Source of the DNA: Mytilus trossulus
Lineage: Eukaryota; Mollusca; Bivalvia; Mytilida; Mytilidae
NCBI RefSeq assembly: GCF_036588685.1
Contig: NC_086374.1
Coordinates: 26,218,886 to 26,282,885 of the forward strand
Reading direction: 5' to 3'
Length of the DNA stretch: 64,000 nt
Shown: one piece after another, positions 32,125-44,009 of the stretch
How positions within the stretch are numbered: the first letter of the stretch is position 1
Layout of the letters: the number at the start of each line of letters is the position of its first letter
Notes under the pieces: model-generated
What the model saw: the letters and a program-made list of their open reading frames with translations, nothing else
Told to the model about the DNA's origin: nothing
Database searches by the model: none
Translations under genes and position numbers: made by a program

Positions 32125-32263
32125 AGGGCGGATTCAGCCGTTTCTAAAAGGTGGGTTTCAAACCCAGGATAAAGGGGGCTCAACCATATATCCCCATTCA
32201 AATGCATTGATCGGCCAAAAAAAAGGGTTTCAACCCCCCGCCCCCCTCCGGATCCGCCACTGG
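32125..32263. repeat. Short GC-rich MITE-like repeat
   Basis: GGGCGGATTCAGCCG at the left and CGGATCCGCCACTGG at the right are near-inverse ends; the interior matches 7433-7569 (CCATTCAAATGCATTGATCG). Confidence 0.6.
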
Positions 32264-33582
32264 ACCTTTATTAGAATCGAATAGGTCGGTAGACTATTTA
32301 CAACCGCATTCAAATTCCGCCCTTGCATCATCACTTCAAATAGAATTTGTCGGTTAAAGCATGTGATTGCAAAACAATAGACTGAACAGGTTGTTAACAC
32401 TTTCAAATATCAATAGGGTCAAGCAACATTTTAAAAATAATAAGATCGTGTAAGCCTTAATTTTGTTACAGAAACGAAATTTTAGTGATATTGATCCTCA
32501 AACATTAAGCCGGTCATGAAATAAGTTTGTGAATCATGTTTGCGGTTCTTTTGACATGCATTGTGACGTATCATCGTATTGATTCTATATTAGAAAACTA
32601 TAGCAGTTATATTAGAAAAGTATCGCATTCATAAATTTTTGATATTAAAAAAATATCGCTATGATATAAGACAAACATCGCATTGATATTTTAAAATATA
32701 GCAGTATCTTTGACTTATAGGCGATTTTGGCTTATCCAACAATCTAATTCATCTCGATTGCATTCCACATAATTTGCTACATGACATTAATTAAATTTGT
32801 ACATCTACAAATGATAAATCGTGCATTTATGTCTCATTTATTCAATAATTCAATTTTCTCGTTTAAATACATCTTGCTTGGTATAACTTAAAATAATTCA
32901 TGGAAATTATACAGCAGACGTATGTCTTGTTAAATGTCAGCCTGGTTTAAGAAAAGAATCATTACTTCATACCGAGAAATCTTCGTTCCTTCATAAAAAT
33001 GTAAACATTCGTCTGAGATTTCCCACAATGCAACTCGTTGATATAAGACAATATCGCTCATTGATATAAGAAAAGTTTTTATCGTATCGCACCTTCCATA
33101 GACTGATACTAAACACACTTGGTTTATGGATAATTGTTAGGTTTTCGTGTTCAAATGACAGGTTACGTATTGCCATTACTTTATTTTAATGGTTCATTGA
33201 TCTATGATCATTTTTTGTACTTTGTCAGATTCTCGGATACTTAAAGCTATAAGTGGACTATATTTTGTTTGTGGAATAATTGCATGGTGAACATGTCTGT
33301 TTATATAATTAGTTGGTATCATCTGAACTCGTTTTCGGGGTTTATTGGTCAACATTGAGTTTTTCTCAGATACTGCATACAATAGATCAACTCCATTTTA
33401 TGTATGAGGCGATTTTAAGGTGTACATTTCTACCTTAAAGGGTTTATCTATTCTTGACATTGACCTCTTTTTCAAGATTAATTTTATGTAATAAATGTTG
33501 TAAAACCTTTCTCAAAAGACTTTCAACAATAAAATCAATCATGATCAAACCTGAAATGAAGTGTATTAGATATGATTTTTTT

Positions 33583-34650
33583 GTCGAGCCTGCAACTTTT
33601 GTTGCAGAAAGCTCGACATAGGGATAGTGATCCGGCGGCGGTGTTAGCTCACTTCTTAAAAGCTTTATATTTTAGAAGGTGGAAGACCTGGATGATTCAT
33701 ACTTTGTATATGGAAACCTCATGTTACGAAGTTTCCATCAGTTGCATGTCCAATGTCCATGACCTCATTTTCATGGTTCAGTGACTACTTGAAAAAAAGT
33801 TAAGATGTTTTGTAATGTTAAATTCTCTCTTATTATAAGTACTAGGATAACTATATTTGGTATGTGTGTACCTTGCAAGGTCCTCATCCCCGTCAGACAG
33901 TTTTAACTTGACCTCGATCTCATTTCATGGATCAGTGGACAAGATTAAGTTTTTGGTGGTCAAGTCAATATCTCAGATACTATAAGCAATAGGTCTAGTA
34001 TATTCGGTGTAAAGAAGCACTGTAAGGTGTACATGTCCAACTGGCAGGTGTCATCTGACCTTTAACTCATTTTCATGGTTCAGTGGTTATAGTAAAGCTT
34101 TATTGTTTTGGTCTGTTTTTCTGATATTGTATGCAATAGGTCTACTATAATTGGTGTATGAAATGATTGTAAGGTGTGCATGTCTAGCTGGCAGGTTTCA
34201 TCTGACCTTGACCTCATTTGCATGGTTCAGTGGTCAAAGATAAGTTTTTGAGTTTTGCTATTGTTTCTAATACTGCATGCAATAGGTCAACTATATTTGG
34301 TGTATGGAAATATTTTATAATCTATATATCAGTCGCGCAGGTTTTTTTTTATACCTTAACCTCATTTTCATGGTTCATTGTTCAGTGTTAAGGTTTTGTG
34401 TTTTGTTCTGTTTTTCTTAAACTATAAGCAATAGATCAACTGTATTTGTTGTATGGGAGGATTGTTAGCTGTACATGCTTGCCTGGCATGGCTCATCTGA
34501 CCTTGACCTATGTTTCATGGTTCATTGGTCAATGTTTAGTTTTCTTGATTAATGTAAAGTTTATGTGACATTAAATTTATGACTATCAACATAATATCAA
34601 TGATTAGTAAAGAAGGCGATACATTTCAGCGTCTGCACTCTTGTTTCATG
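33583..34650 (+). repeat. Hairpin-headed composite repeat, copy B
   Basis: Starts with a clear stem-loop: GTCGAGC and GCTCGAC enclose CTGCAAC and GTTGCAG (33583-33615). Then follow AGTGATCCGGCGGCGG and three to four imperfect units of about 130-150 bp, each with AATAGGTCTACTATA-like, GGTGTATGAAATGATTGTAA-like, TGACCTTGACCTCATTT-like and CATGGTTCAGTGGT-like blocks. It ends near CATTTCAGCGTCTGCACTC. This is the clearest copy of the family. Confidence 0.75.
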
Positions 34651-35860
34651 GTTGGTCAACAGTCATGATTGTCATGGAAAAGAGTAGAACTGTTCGTGTT
34701 TGTCATTTGATCTTGATTTGATGGAAATGGCATTGTACGAAAATTTTGTGAGTATGTACAACTATGTATCGAAATGATCACTAATCAAAGTACTGACGTG
34801 TTTTTTAATCGATTGATGGCTGAAGAAGAAACAAAAAAAAGAAGGTTCTACATGTTTACTTCTAGCAGTTTCTTTTTTTAAGTCATTACCACAATTAAGA
34901 CAGACGTTAGCATACTAATAGACTAGTGTATTGCACTGTCTAGTACGTTCATTGGGCATAGAGGATCGAAAGGGATAACAGTAAAAGTTACGTGTGTTTT
35001 TGTCTGTATTTATTACTATACTATATATAAAAATATTAATTTTCGCGAACCATTTAGGTCACGGAAATTCCAAAATATGGCATCAGTAAGGAGAGTTGTG
35101 CAAATAATGTTAATACACAGAACCCCCATCCAAATTATCTTTAGTTAAAAGTATTCATCATTTTCTATTTTTTATGTACTAACAACATTCCATTTTTCTA
35201 TAATTTCGATTAAAATATTCCAAAATCTGAGTTAAAAAAAGTCAAATGCCTAAAATAAACATTGTCTGATTGGTTGAAGTACTGTGGCGTCAATGATAAG
35301 CATAGCAAGCCTCGATGTAAAGCACACGCTTCACATGAATAAGGAGAGTTTTACAAATAATGTGAATACACAGATCCTCCATCCTATTTATATTTTGCTG
35401 AAAATGTTGCAATGTTCATCATTTCTGTTATGATTCTGCTAACAACATTCCATTTTTTCTTTAATTCCGATTTAAATGTGTGGAACCCGCAATAAAAATA
35501 GATGGCCTCAATGATTTAAACGCAACGCAAAAAATTCCGTTGACCCTGAATTCAACGGATCGATAATAGCAGTCACCATCAACAAAATGTTTACCGTTAT
35601 CTTTGTGAAATTTCAGTTAAATAGTTCTTTAATTAGAGAAATTTTGGTAAGTATTACTTATTAATGTTAAGGTTCTACTGATGTGCTTCTCTAGACCTTT
35701 TTGACGGTCCGTTTTATGATCTTTTATCCCATTTATCTCAATACTATCTCCGATGACAGTAATGTCAACCCGACCTATTCGTGTCAAAAGTGAAAATTGC
35801 ATCAATTTATTGAACTAATTTCTTCTTAAACTGTGCATGCATTATTTCTGTATTATATGA
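34651..35860. other. Intergenic, nothing recognised
   Basis: No coding signal. Some sequence (GGAGAGTT...CAAATAATGT with a following CCATCC block) occurs twice, at about 35080-35250 and 35340-35480, suggesting an old local duplication. Confidence 0.4.
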
Positions 35861-35861
35861 T

Positions 35862-36105
35862 AACCAATCACATGCACGTTGCATGTTTGCATGAAAATGG
35901 TCATGTATTAGTGAATTGTAAGGGCGATGCAACTTGAGGTCAGTGCGCGATCACGTGACATAATTATTTGTAAACAAATTTAAAACCAATCACATTCACG
36001 TTGCATGTTTGCATGAAAATGGTCATGTATTAGTGAATTGTAAGGGCGATGCAACTTGAGGTCAGTGCGCGATCACGTGACATAATTATTTGTAAACAAA
36101 TTTAA
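35862..36105 (+). repeat. Tandem duplication, unit 122 bp
   Basis: Two adjacent copies (35862-35983 and 35984-36105) differ at essentially one base (CATGCACG versus CATTCACG). A third, diverged copy is at about 37082-37210. Units contain CAGTGCGCGATCACGTGACA. The high identity marks a recent duplication. Confidence 0.85.
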
Positions 36106-36759
36106 AACATGCTCCCCGCGTAACACGTGTCTGAATTATCCTTTCAAAGTGTTATGAATCTTTCAATCACTATTTTATGATATATTTCTAGGTTTGCATA
36201 TCAGTAGTCAAAGTGAGTTAAACGTAGTTCTTAGTTGTGTTTTTTTATATAGAATTAGAAGGTAAATCTACATAAGGGTTCTCATTGGGGGGTTTTGTCA
36301 GATTCCCATATCCCGCTTACACTATGTACATGAGCAATTTTCATTTTTTTGTCATTTCCGGGGTCCTGCAGAACCCCATTTCCCGTTTTCACGACGGACC
36401 TCATTTCCCGTTTTCATGACACAATAATTTGACTTTTACGTTTCACGCTTACGAAAAATTGTCAATATTGGTCACGCTTAGACCCAATGAGACCCACACA
36501 CTAGTCAGTATTTAACTTCACCCAAAAAGATGACTCAACTTCCCTCTATATTTAAAACCTGCATACTAATTTAAACAGCATTTTCTCCCCTTGAACACTA
36601 TTTGGCCCCTTCCGTGTCATTTCCCTTTAAATTTGCTGAAAAGTCATACTTTTAAATAAGTCCATTTACAGTAAAGGCTAATATTTGATTTTACCATCTT
36701 AATTTCAATTTTCATATTGAACACATTTGACCATTCAATATGAGTTCCCATGTATTTTT

Positions 36760-37025
36760 GTCATATATATATGAAGGAGGTTTTAGGTCATGTTTTCCTA
36801 AACACCTTATTGCTATTTGTCTGTCTGGATTGTTAAAACCACAAAATCAAATATTGATGAATATGCAAGTTTTCAACAATCCCGGAACATTAACAAAGAT
36901 GTGTGTGAGAGGGTGAAAATTACCCTTCTGATGTACTGATATTTTTAGCACCCCAAGTGAGAATCTAACTCAGGACTTTCAGCACTGTAGCCATCGGTCT
37001 TAACCACAAGATCACGAACTCACAT
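36760..37025 (-). mobile_element. tRNA-derived SINE
   Basis: On the minus strand the head (about 37023 to 36951) has a pol III A-box-like TTGTGGTTAAG (37009-36999) and a B-box-like GAGTTAGATTC (36971-36961), separated by 27 bases, as in tRNA genes. The two ends do not pair into an acceptor stem, so it is not a working tRNA. About 190 bp of tRNA-unrelated body follow and run into a TAT-rich tail near 36760. Confidence 0.55.
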
Positions 37026-39150
37026 TTGATGAACTAATTTCTTCTATATTAACTGTACGTGGATAAATTCTGTATTACTTGATAACCAATCACATTCACG
37101 CTGCATGTTTGCATGATAATGGGTTCTGTATGAGTGAACTGTAGTGTATTGCAAAATTAATGCAAATGGTGACGTCAGTGCGCCTTCACGTGACATAATT
37201 ATTTGTAACCAAACCGGCTTCTCATGTAATGTAACGGTTTATTTCTTCCTCTGTGATATTTTATCCTGAGGATAATTTGTCCCGGTAATTTTTTTCCAGG
37301 CATGGTATTTCATTTCACAGGTTGATTTTTCCCAGAGGAGTGAAAATCTATCAGATTTCTGTGTTATGCGGATAGTATGTACGGGTATATATTTGCCGTA
37401 TTATATTTCACAGAAATGTGTGAAATAGAGTCCCATTAACTACTATATAAGTTACTCTCAATCAATATATACCTGACTATAATTATAAAATGTTTACAAA
37501 GGTAAGCAACTGTCTAGGACCAAGTAAGGGAGGGGAAAAAACAGTATTAGTACTATTTCGCAGAACGATAAACAGATGCATAGACAGACCAAGGGGGTGG
37601 GGGAAATTTAGCTGATGACATATATGTAAAAATCATTGAAGCTTGATGGGAGTGGGCAACCCTCTGGTCCATTAAGAGCCCCCACACCTTTTTGAAAAGT
37701 TCTGGATCTGCCACTGAGATTTGCAGGTTTTCTTAGTAAATATACCTTAAAATATCACAAACTGTGTGCTTTCCAGACCATAGTTAACATTTTTTTTCAT
37801 ATTTTGCCGTGTCAAAATGACTTTAATTTAAAGGACAGTATACAGACCCAAAAATGGTATATCACATTCTACACATCCAGATTTTAGCAGGAAAGACTGC
37901 CATTGGAGTTTTTAACCATTGTGACTTTTTAATTTGATCTACTCCACTAATTAAAGTCGTTGAAGTAGAATATTTAATGTAGGTTTGTCCACATTTTGGT
38001 ATATATTAATACATTTTTGTACATGTTTAGAAATAATGTTGAGCCTGTTCCCAGATGCCTGTTATAGACTTCAATATTTATTGTTTATTGAAAATAAATG
38101 GTTTCAATTCTTTCAGAAAAGTTTAATTCTATGGAAATCCCAAATGTATCCCCCCTTTTATAAGTTGAAAAGGCTACATAGAGGTCAATATACAGTCTCC
38201 AACAGAAAACCAAAAAAGGAAAAATAAAGTGAATTTTGGAGAATTATTAAATGTACATGCATTTGAAATATTTAAGATATATTGTTTCAATTTTTTTAGT
38301 TCTAGGTTCCACATAACTACCATTTTAGAAAACGATTTCAATGCTAAGTCTATATTAAAGGGGGATATTTGATTTTCATTGGTTGTAAATATGGAATCTT
38401 ATTCAGTGGCAAAGGAAATAGACACTGACAAGTCTTAGATAACATTTTATATAGTTTTGAATTTTTCTTCGTCAGTTGACTAAAATTAGGTGGAGGTGTG
38501 TTCTAATTTCCAACAGTGGAGCAATCAACCTATATCAATATGTGCATGAAGCAAATTGATAGTTGCTGGATACTGAATGATTATACCACAGTAAAGTTTT
38601 AACCTCACTCAGTGCATATATACTTAAAAATAGTTACGATAAAAAAAAGTCATGTCTTTTTCAGGACTTCTGAATCCAATCGTGTAGTATGGAATGTTAT
38701 TGAGATATGGTTTGGGTGGATGGATGGTCATGAAGGACATGTAGTACAAAGTATATCACTGGATTTAGCTCTTTGTCTAAGTGTATTATTAAAGTACTTT
38801 GCTTTGAGCTCAGTTCATTGTTATGCAATTCATTCTTTGTGAAATTAAGATTTGACAGACAACTCTAATGGACAAGGATTTGTCAAAGTAGTATCATCTC
38901 TATGTACAATGTAAGTATTCAGGAGATAAAATCATTCTATTTTGATTTGAACCATACATTTTATAAAAAAAAAGTGGGAACAAATTTACCGGACAATGCT
39001 ACTCCCACTACTAGCAATATGATGCTAGGTTGTTTTAATACATCTGTATTGCCTGCTGATGACTCGGCCCTGAGTGTAAATGGTCCTTCAATTAGGAGGG
39101 AAAAAAATTATAAGGCCTATCCAGTCTAATCGATTTCTAAAACTATACTT
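37026..39150. other. Intergenic; diverged 122-bp repeat copy and unexplained open frames
   Basis: About 37082-37210 is a diverged copy of the 35862 repeat. A frame at 38612-38842 is preceded at 38647-38662 by an acceptor-like CATGTCTTTTTCAG; a frame at 38902-39129 contains NLPDNATPTTSN. Neither shows a donor, a match between them or a known domain, so no gene is called. Confidence 0.35.
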
Positions 39151-39159
39151 CATTGCACA

Positions 39160-39470
39160 TGTTCAACATTTTTATACAACCACAAAAAATTTGGGGTCGT
39201 AAATTGGTATCCTGTCCGAAAGATGGATGGTTTCTGGATAATAACTTTATTATAAGTAAATAGAAATCAACAAAATTATAACACAACGTTTATAACCACA
39301 AAAGGAAGCTTGGTATTGATTTTGGGGGTTATGGTCCCTAAGGTTTAGGAATAAGGGGTACAAAGGTGCCCAAAACAAGCCTTAATCTAGTGTTGGTTTA
39401 AAAAGTTGTGTATAAGTATTTCAATTGTTCTGAAATTGTACCACAATGTTTAATACCATAAGTAGAAGGT
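39160..39470. repeat. Dispersed bivalve repeat
   Basis: Contains TTTATAACCACAAAAGGAAG, TGGTATTGATTTTGGGGGTT and GGAATAAGGGG. Related, decayed sequence (ACCACAAGTTTTCAT, GGGATTGATTTTGGGGTGT) is present in RPL27 intron 3 at 17290-17340 and near 16590. I recall it as a frequent bivalve repeat. Confidence 0.5.
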
Positions 39471-40016
39471 TCGGATATATTGTGTGGGTTATGGGACAAA
39501 CAGTCTAATAATTACGGACCAAAAACAAACATTTTTGTAAATTCAAGACCCTTAATTGGAGTTTGTCCAGAATGGTTGTTGAATTACCTAATACCAATGC
39601 TTTATGAAATCTTCTTTGAAAATTGGAGTTATCTTTCTTTGTTCAGTCAACTTAAATCAATTATACAATATACAATGCAATATTCACTTTATTACCAACT
39701 GATAAATTAAAGCAGTCATTAATAACCATTCAGTGATTGCAAGCACTTTCTAGGGTATGCCCTTTTACAAATGGAAAAATTATACATTTTTTTAGTTTCT
39801 GATCTCTTAACTGAAGTTTGTCTCCTCTAAATGTTTTCATTTCAGAAATTTAAAAGAAAATTTCTTCAGATATTTTTGTTTGAAAGGATTAATATTCAAC
39901 AGCATAGTGAATTGCTCCTAACCCAAAAGCAAAACAAATATTTTAAGTTCATTAGACCACATTCATTCTGTGTCAGAAACCTAAGCTGTGTCATCTATTT
40001 AATTACAATCCAAACT

Positions 40017-40115
40017 CAGAGCTGTTTCCAGCTTGAATGTTGTGTCAATACTAGCCCCAACTGTTCAGTCTTCGACCTCTGCAGTCGTATAAAGCTGGGC
40101 TCTGCGGAGCATCTG
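40017..40115 (+). repeat. Dispersed repeat fragment, related to 2702-2800
   Basis: CAGAGCTGTTTCCAGCTTGA, CCCCAACTGTTCAG, GACCTCTGCAGTCGTATAAA and GGAGCATCTGGT in the order seen at 2702-2800. Confidence 0.5.
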
Positions 40116-40359
40116 GTCCATTCATTTGTTTATTTTTCAATTTGTGTGAATTAACATAGTTACAGTAAATGCTAATTACTGCACTTTCATACCACAACAA
40201 ATATTGTATTGGTACATGTATCACTCAAATGTGTATCCATATAACACAAAAAAATGAAAAGGAATAATTTTGCATTACCTTTTGAATACTATGACTTTTT
40301 AGATATGTAGACATATTAAGACTCATTAGTAGATGTTGATAATATTGGCTTAAAATGCT

Positions 40360-40749
40360 TGAAATTCTATCAGATTACTTTTGGAACAGTTATGAGTTTT
40401 GAAATTAGAAAGATCATATCATATGCAACAAGTGTACTAAGTTTCAAGTTGATTGGACTTCAGCTTCATCAAAAACTACTTTGACCAAAAACTTTAACCT
40501 GAAACTCCCACTTTCATTTTCTATGTCACAATGTACCGTGAAATTGGGGTCAAAAGTCTAATTTGGCTTTAAAATTAGAAAGATCATATCATAATGAACA
40601 TGTGTACTAAGTTTCGAGTTGATTGGACTTCAGCTTCATCAAAAACTACCTTGACCAAAAACTTGAACCTAAAGCGGGACAAACGAACGAACGGACCCAC
40701 AGACCAGAAAACATAATGGCCATCTACTATTGTAGGTGGGGGCATAAAA
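40360..40749 (+). repeat. Dispersed tandem-type repeat ending in GTGGGGGCATAA
   Basis: Two units of about 180 bp (GAAATTAGAAAGATCATATC, AAGTTTCAAGTTGATTGGAC, CATCAAAAACTAC) precede a terminal block CAGACCAGAAAACATAATGG with TAGGTGGGGGCATAA. The copy at 60381-60661 has the same layout with one unit. Confidence 0.65.
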
Positions 40750-41990
40750 AAATTAATAAATAACACTCATAATGCTCAGATTGGTTGTCATCGTGCAACA
40801 TAGTTAATAACACCATATAGAAAAAACATACATACTATCCACACTCATCTGTGTCCACACTTGTAGTACTAGATAATAAATTTGTGTGTAAAACAGACTC
40901 CCTATTATTTATTATATTTAAACTAATTTTAAAGATAGAATAGAAGGAAGTGAATGTAACGGTCTTATATAATATTCAACCTGTTTGAATTTTCACGTTC
41001 ATTCAAATAACAAATTATTCATGAATTTATTCTAAATATTGTTAACTAAAATTCATTGTTTTGATATATCTATTTGTAAACATATTCATAACTTTTTTTG
41101 TGGTATCTGATTTAAAACAGGTTCATCTAGTTTTGTTTAAGGTGTGCTGTCTTAATGCTATATATCCAACACCTCTTTGTTCATATTTACAGAAACTTAT
41201 AATTTGTATTTTACATGTATGTGCATCATTTTTTTTAGTTTATTTTCATAAATAAATTGCAGCGTATCTTTATTATTCTTCCTCCATTCCAGTATCTATC
41301 AATACTAAGTTGTCTGTGTCTACAAAGATATTTACAAATTAAAATCGATCTCTTCTTAAATTCCAAAGATTTAAATCATATGGTAAACTTTTATATTGAT
41401 TTATGACCTGCCAATCAATTTAGATTTTGCATTCATTATTCAATACAAAAGATATCATAATACACCAGCAAAAAAAAAGAAAAATTTGCTAATTCTGTTT
41501 TATTCCAAAGCTCAACTTGATTTTGCTGACTGAATCACGTTTACTCCCTTACTTCTAAAGATGATATTCTCTGCTTGTAAATGGGTATATGAGTGAATTT
41601 CGACTAAAAAAATTTGATTGTTCATAGAATTCATGGCATGATGATGCAAATTACGTGGGGGCTCCCTAGAGCTGGTAAAATAAGCAGCATTAAGGTAGAT
41701 GCTTATGGTCAGTTTAGTTTGATCCAGATCTATTTAGAAAAAGTTTAAAACATTGTAAGTAGTTTCAAGACAATAATGAGCTTTTATTTAATTTTATAGT
41801 AGATCATGCATTGCTGATGATTTTTACTGTGTACAGTTTTTATGTAAATTATTTTGCGAGATAATATCCACAAAGAAAAGAATATACAAACATTGTAAAA
41901 TGGCATTCGTGTAGATCTTGATTTCCTGAATGTGTGTGCTGTTTTATATATTGTGTATGTATCTAATTATTTGAGTTTGAAATCTAATAA
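40750..41990. other. Intergenic, nothing recognised
   Basis: AT-rich sequence without a supportable gene or shared repeat. Confidence 0.4.
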
Positions 41991-41997
41991 AATCATC

Positions 41998-43640
41998 AAG
42001 GGTGCACACGCTGAAATGTCTCGCATATTTCACTTATCATTTAATTCGTGTTGAAGTTATGTAATATGAAGGTTTAACTATAAGTGTCACATAATTGAAC
42101 ATTATCAATGTTCCATGAACATGAAGTCACGGGCAAATGAACCGTGTCCGACAAACATTCACACCATACAATCATTCAATACACAAAGTATAGTGGTCCT
42201 TTCTCAAATGAAAACTCATGAGATGTCATCAGAAACGGATCTTACCAACAAATCTGAACATTGTCAAACGAACATAGAAAATAACGTCAAGGTCAAATGC
42301 ACCCTGCCAGAAAGATATTATTAGTTACATGGTGTAAAGGTAACCTTACAATCATTCCATAATTAGTTATCAAAGGTACCAGGATTATAATAAACCATAT
42401 ACAGTTAATTAAAGTCATAAGAAACCTCAAATAAAAAAAAATTAATGCATATGTTTTTTATAACTCAATGGATAGTTTTCATTGTAAAACTTATGTACAT
42501 ATACTTTGTTCTGAAGAAAATTCTTTAAATTATTCATATTTAGAAGAAGTTTACTTTATTTGAATTGCTTCCTTTCAGCAAGCAATTCCCCCGATATATT
42601 TTCCGTATGCAAGGTGACCTCAGTGTGACCCATCTCGTAAAAATCCGGTGACCACAATACGCATGGATGTCCTTAAAATAAACTATTATCTGAATTTACA
42701 TGTTAAACACGTGCTCAAATTCCATGCTTATTGGTTTATTTTTCGTCAATTGTTGACAAACAGGTGACAATCGTTAAACTTCGGCCTCAAAACACGAACT
42801 TTAATTACCTGCCATATTTTCACAACAACACTGACCGATTGAAAAAAAAAATGACGATTATACGAAATTTACACGAAAAAAATGATAAATTCGAGCACAG
42901 AAGACTAAGTTTATGATGTTTGTATGCATTGGTTTAAGAATTGGAAGAACATTATTTTTCACCGGTCACTCGTTTCTTATGACTTTAACATAATGCTTAT
43001 GGTGTCTGATAGACAGACTTTATATGAACAAACTTATCATTAACTATTGAACCCTAACAATGAAGACAAGGTCATATAAACCCTGAAAGACAGTCATGGT
43101 CAGCTTACAATCGTTCGATACAGCTTATAATATCTGAGAAATCTACATAACTACAAAAACCTATAACATTTGCAAATGCACCATAATGTGATTAACTGAG
43201 TCCAAGGACAGATGAAATGCCAGCTGACAATCATTTCATACACCAAATAAAGTTGACATGAAATGAATATGGTATTGGAAATACGTACTTGACCACGCAA
43301 CTTTAACCTTGATCACTGCTCCATTTAATGAGGTGAAGGTCAGGTGAACTCTACCTGACAAACATGTAACTTTTGCAGGGAAGTCGTATTCCAAATATAG
43401 TCATCCTATTACTCATAACAAGTTACAAGTAGTATTTCACTCAACAAAAATGTATTTGTTTAAAGAACAGTCACTGAACCATGAATAAAAGGACAAGGAT
43501 ATTGAACATATGACAGACGTAAAGGTCGTAGTCATGATAAGGTTTCTGTTTTCGAGAAATAACGCCTCCAGGTCTGCTTATCTATGATATAATAAAGCTT
43601 TGTAAAAAATAAAAACGCCGTCGTTGCAGCCGCCGTAGAA
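41998..43640 (-). repeat. Hairpin-headed composite repeat, copy D (inverted)
   Basis: The end GTGCACACGCTGAAATGTC at 42002 is the inverse of the family's terminal block seen near 34640 and 45055. Inverse forms of the internal units (CAATCATTCAATACAC, CAAGGTCAAATG, GAACATTATCAATG) recur every 130-150 bp. It is in head-to-head orientation to copy C. Confidence 0.55.
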
Positions 43641-44009
43641 TTGGAATCCATTTATCTGACATTCTGCGAAAAGAAAGCGAGACAATAACTTAAAATAGTG
43701 GATAAAAAATCTTTAATTAGGGAAAATTGCTCATTCATTACATTATAATGACATTTCGGACTTTGTTGGTTAATATATGGATATTGACTTGCTGGTTATT
43801 TTTATATATATCATATATGTATAGAAAAATAGACTTTGTATTATAATTTACAAGAAAATAAAAACAACGAAAAACAAGAAAAAGTTATAAAAATTTGATC
43901 GAAGGCAGCAACGCATATACGGAGTAAATCGACACGGTAATGTTGACTTTTTTTAAAATCCTATCTTGCTGATAGTTTTTGCTCTTTCATTTTTCTTTTT
44001 CTGTTATTA

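Larger units (their letters stand above)
30139..33110. mobile_element. 2.96-kb inverted-repeat DNA element with nested insertions
   Basis: Element 30144-33105. The left end CAGTCTATGGAAGAAGCG and the right end (reverse) CAGTCTATGGAAGGTGCG begin inverted repeats of about 70 bp that share ATAAAAACTTTTCTTATATC and AATGAGCGATATTGTCT. The flanks share ATACT (30139-30143, 33106-33110) as a 5-bp target duplication. Sub-terminal short repeats of TATCAATGCGATA type occur at 30400-30500 and, inverted, at 32600-32700. No transposase is visible. A foldback element, mussel repeats and a MITE lie inside. Confidence 0.65.

Noticed and set aside
36951..37023. Functional tRNA gene
   Set aside because: A- and B-box-like sequences are present but the ends do not pair and no anticodon stem is convincing; treated as a SINE head.
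38612..39129. Two open frames after an acceptor-like site as a possible two-exon gene
   Set aside because: No donor links them, no domain is visible and the second frame has no acceptor. Left as unexplained.
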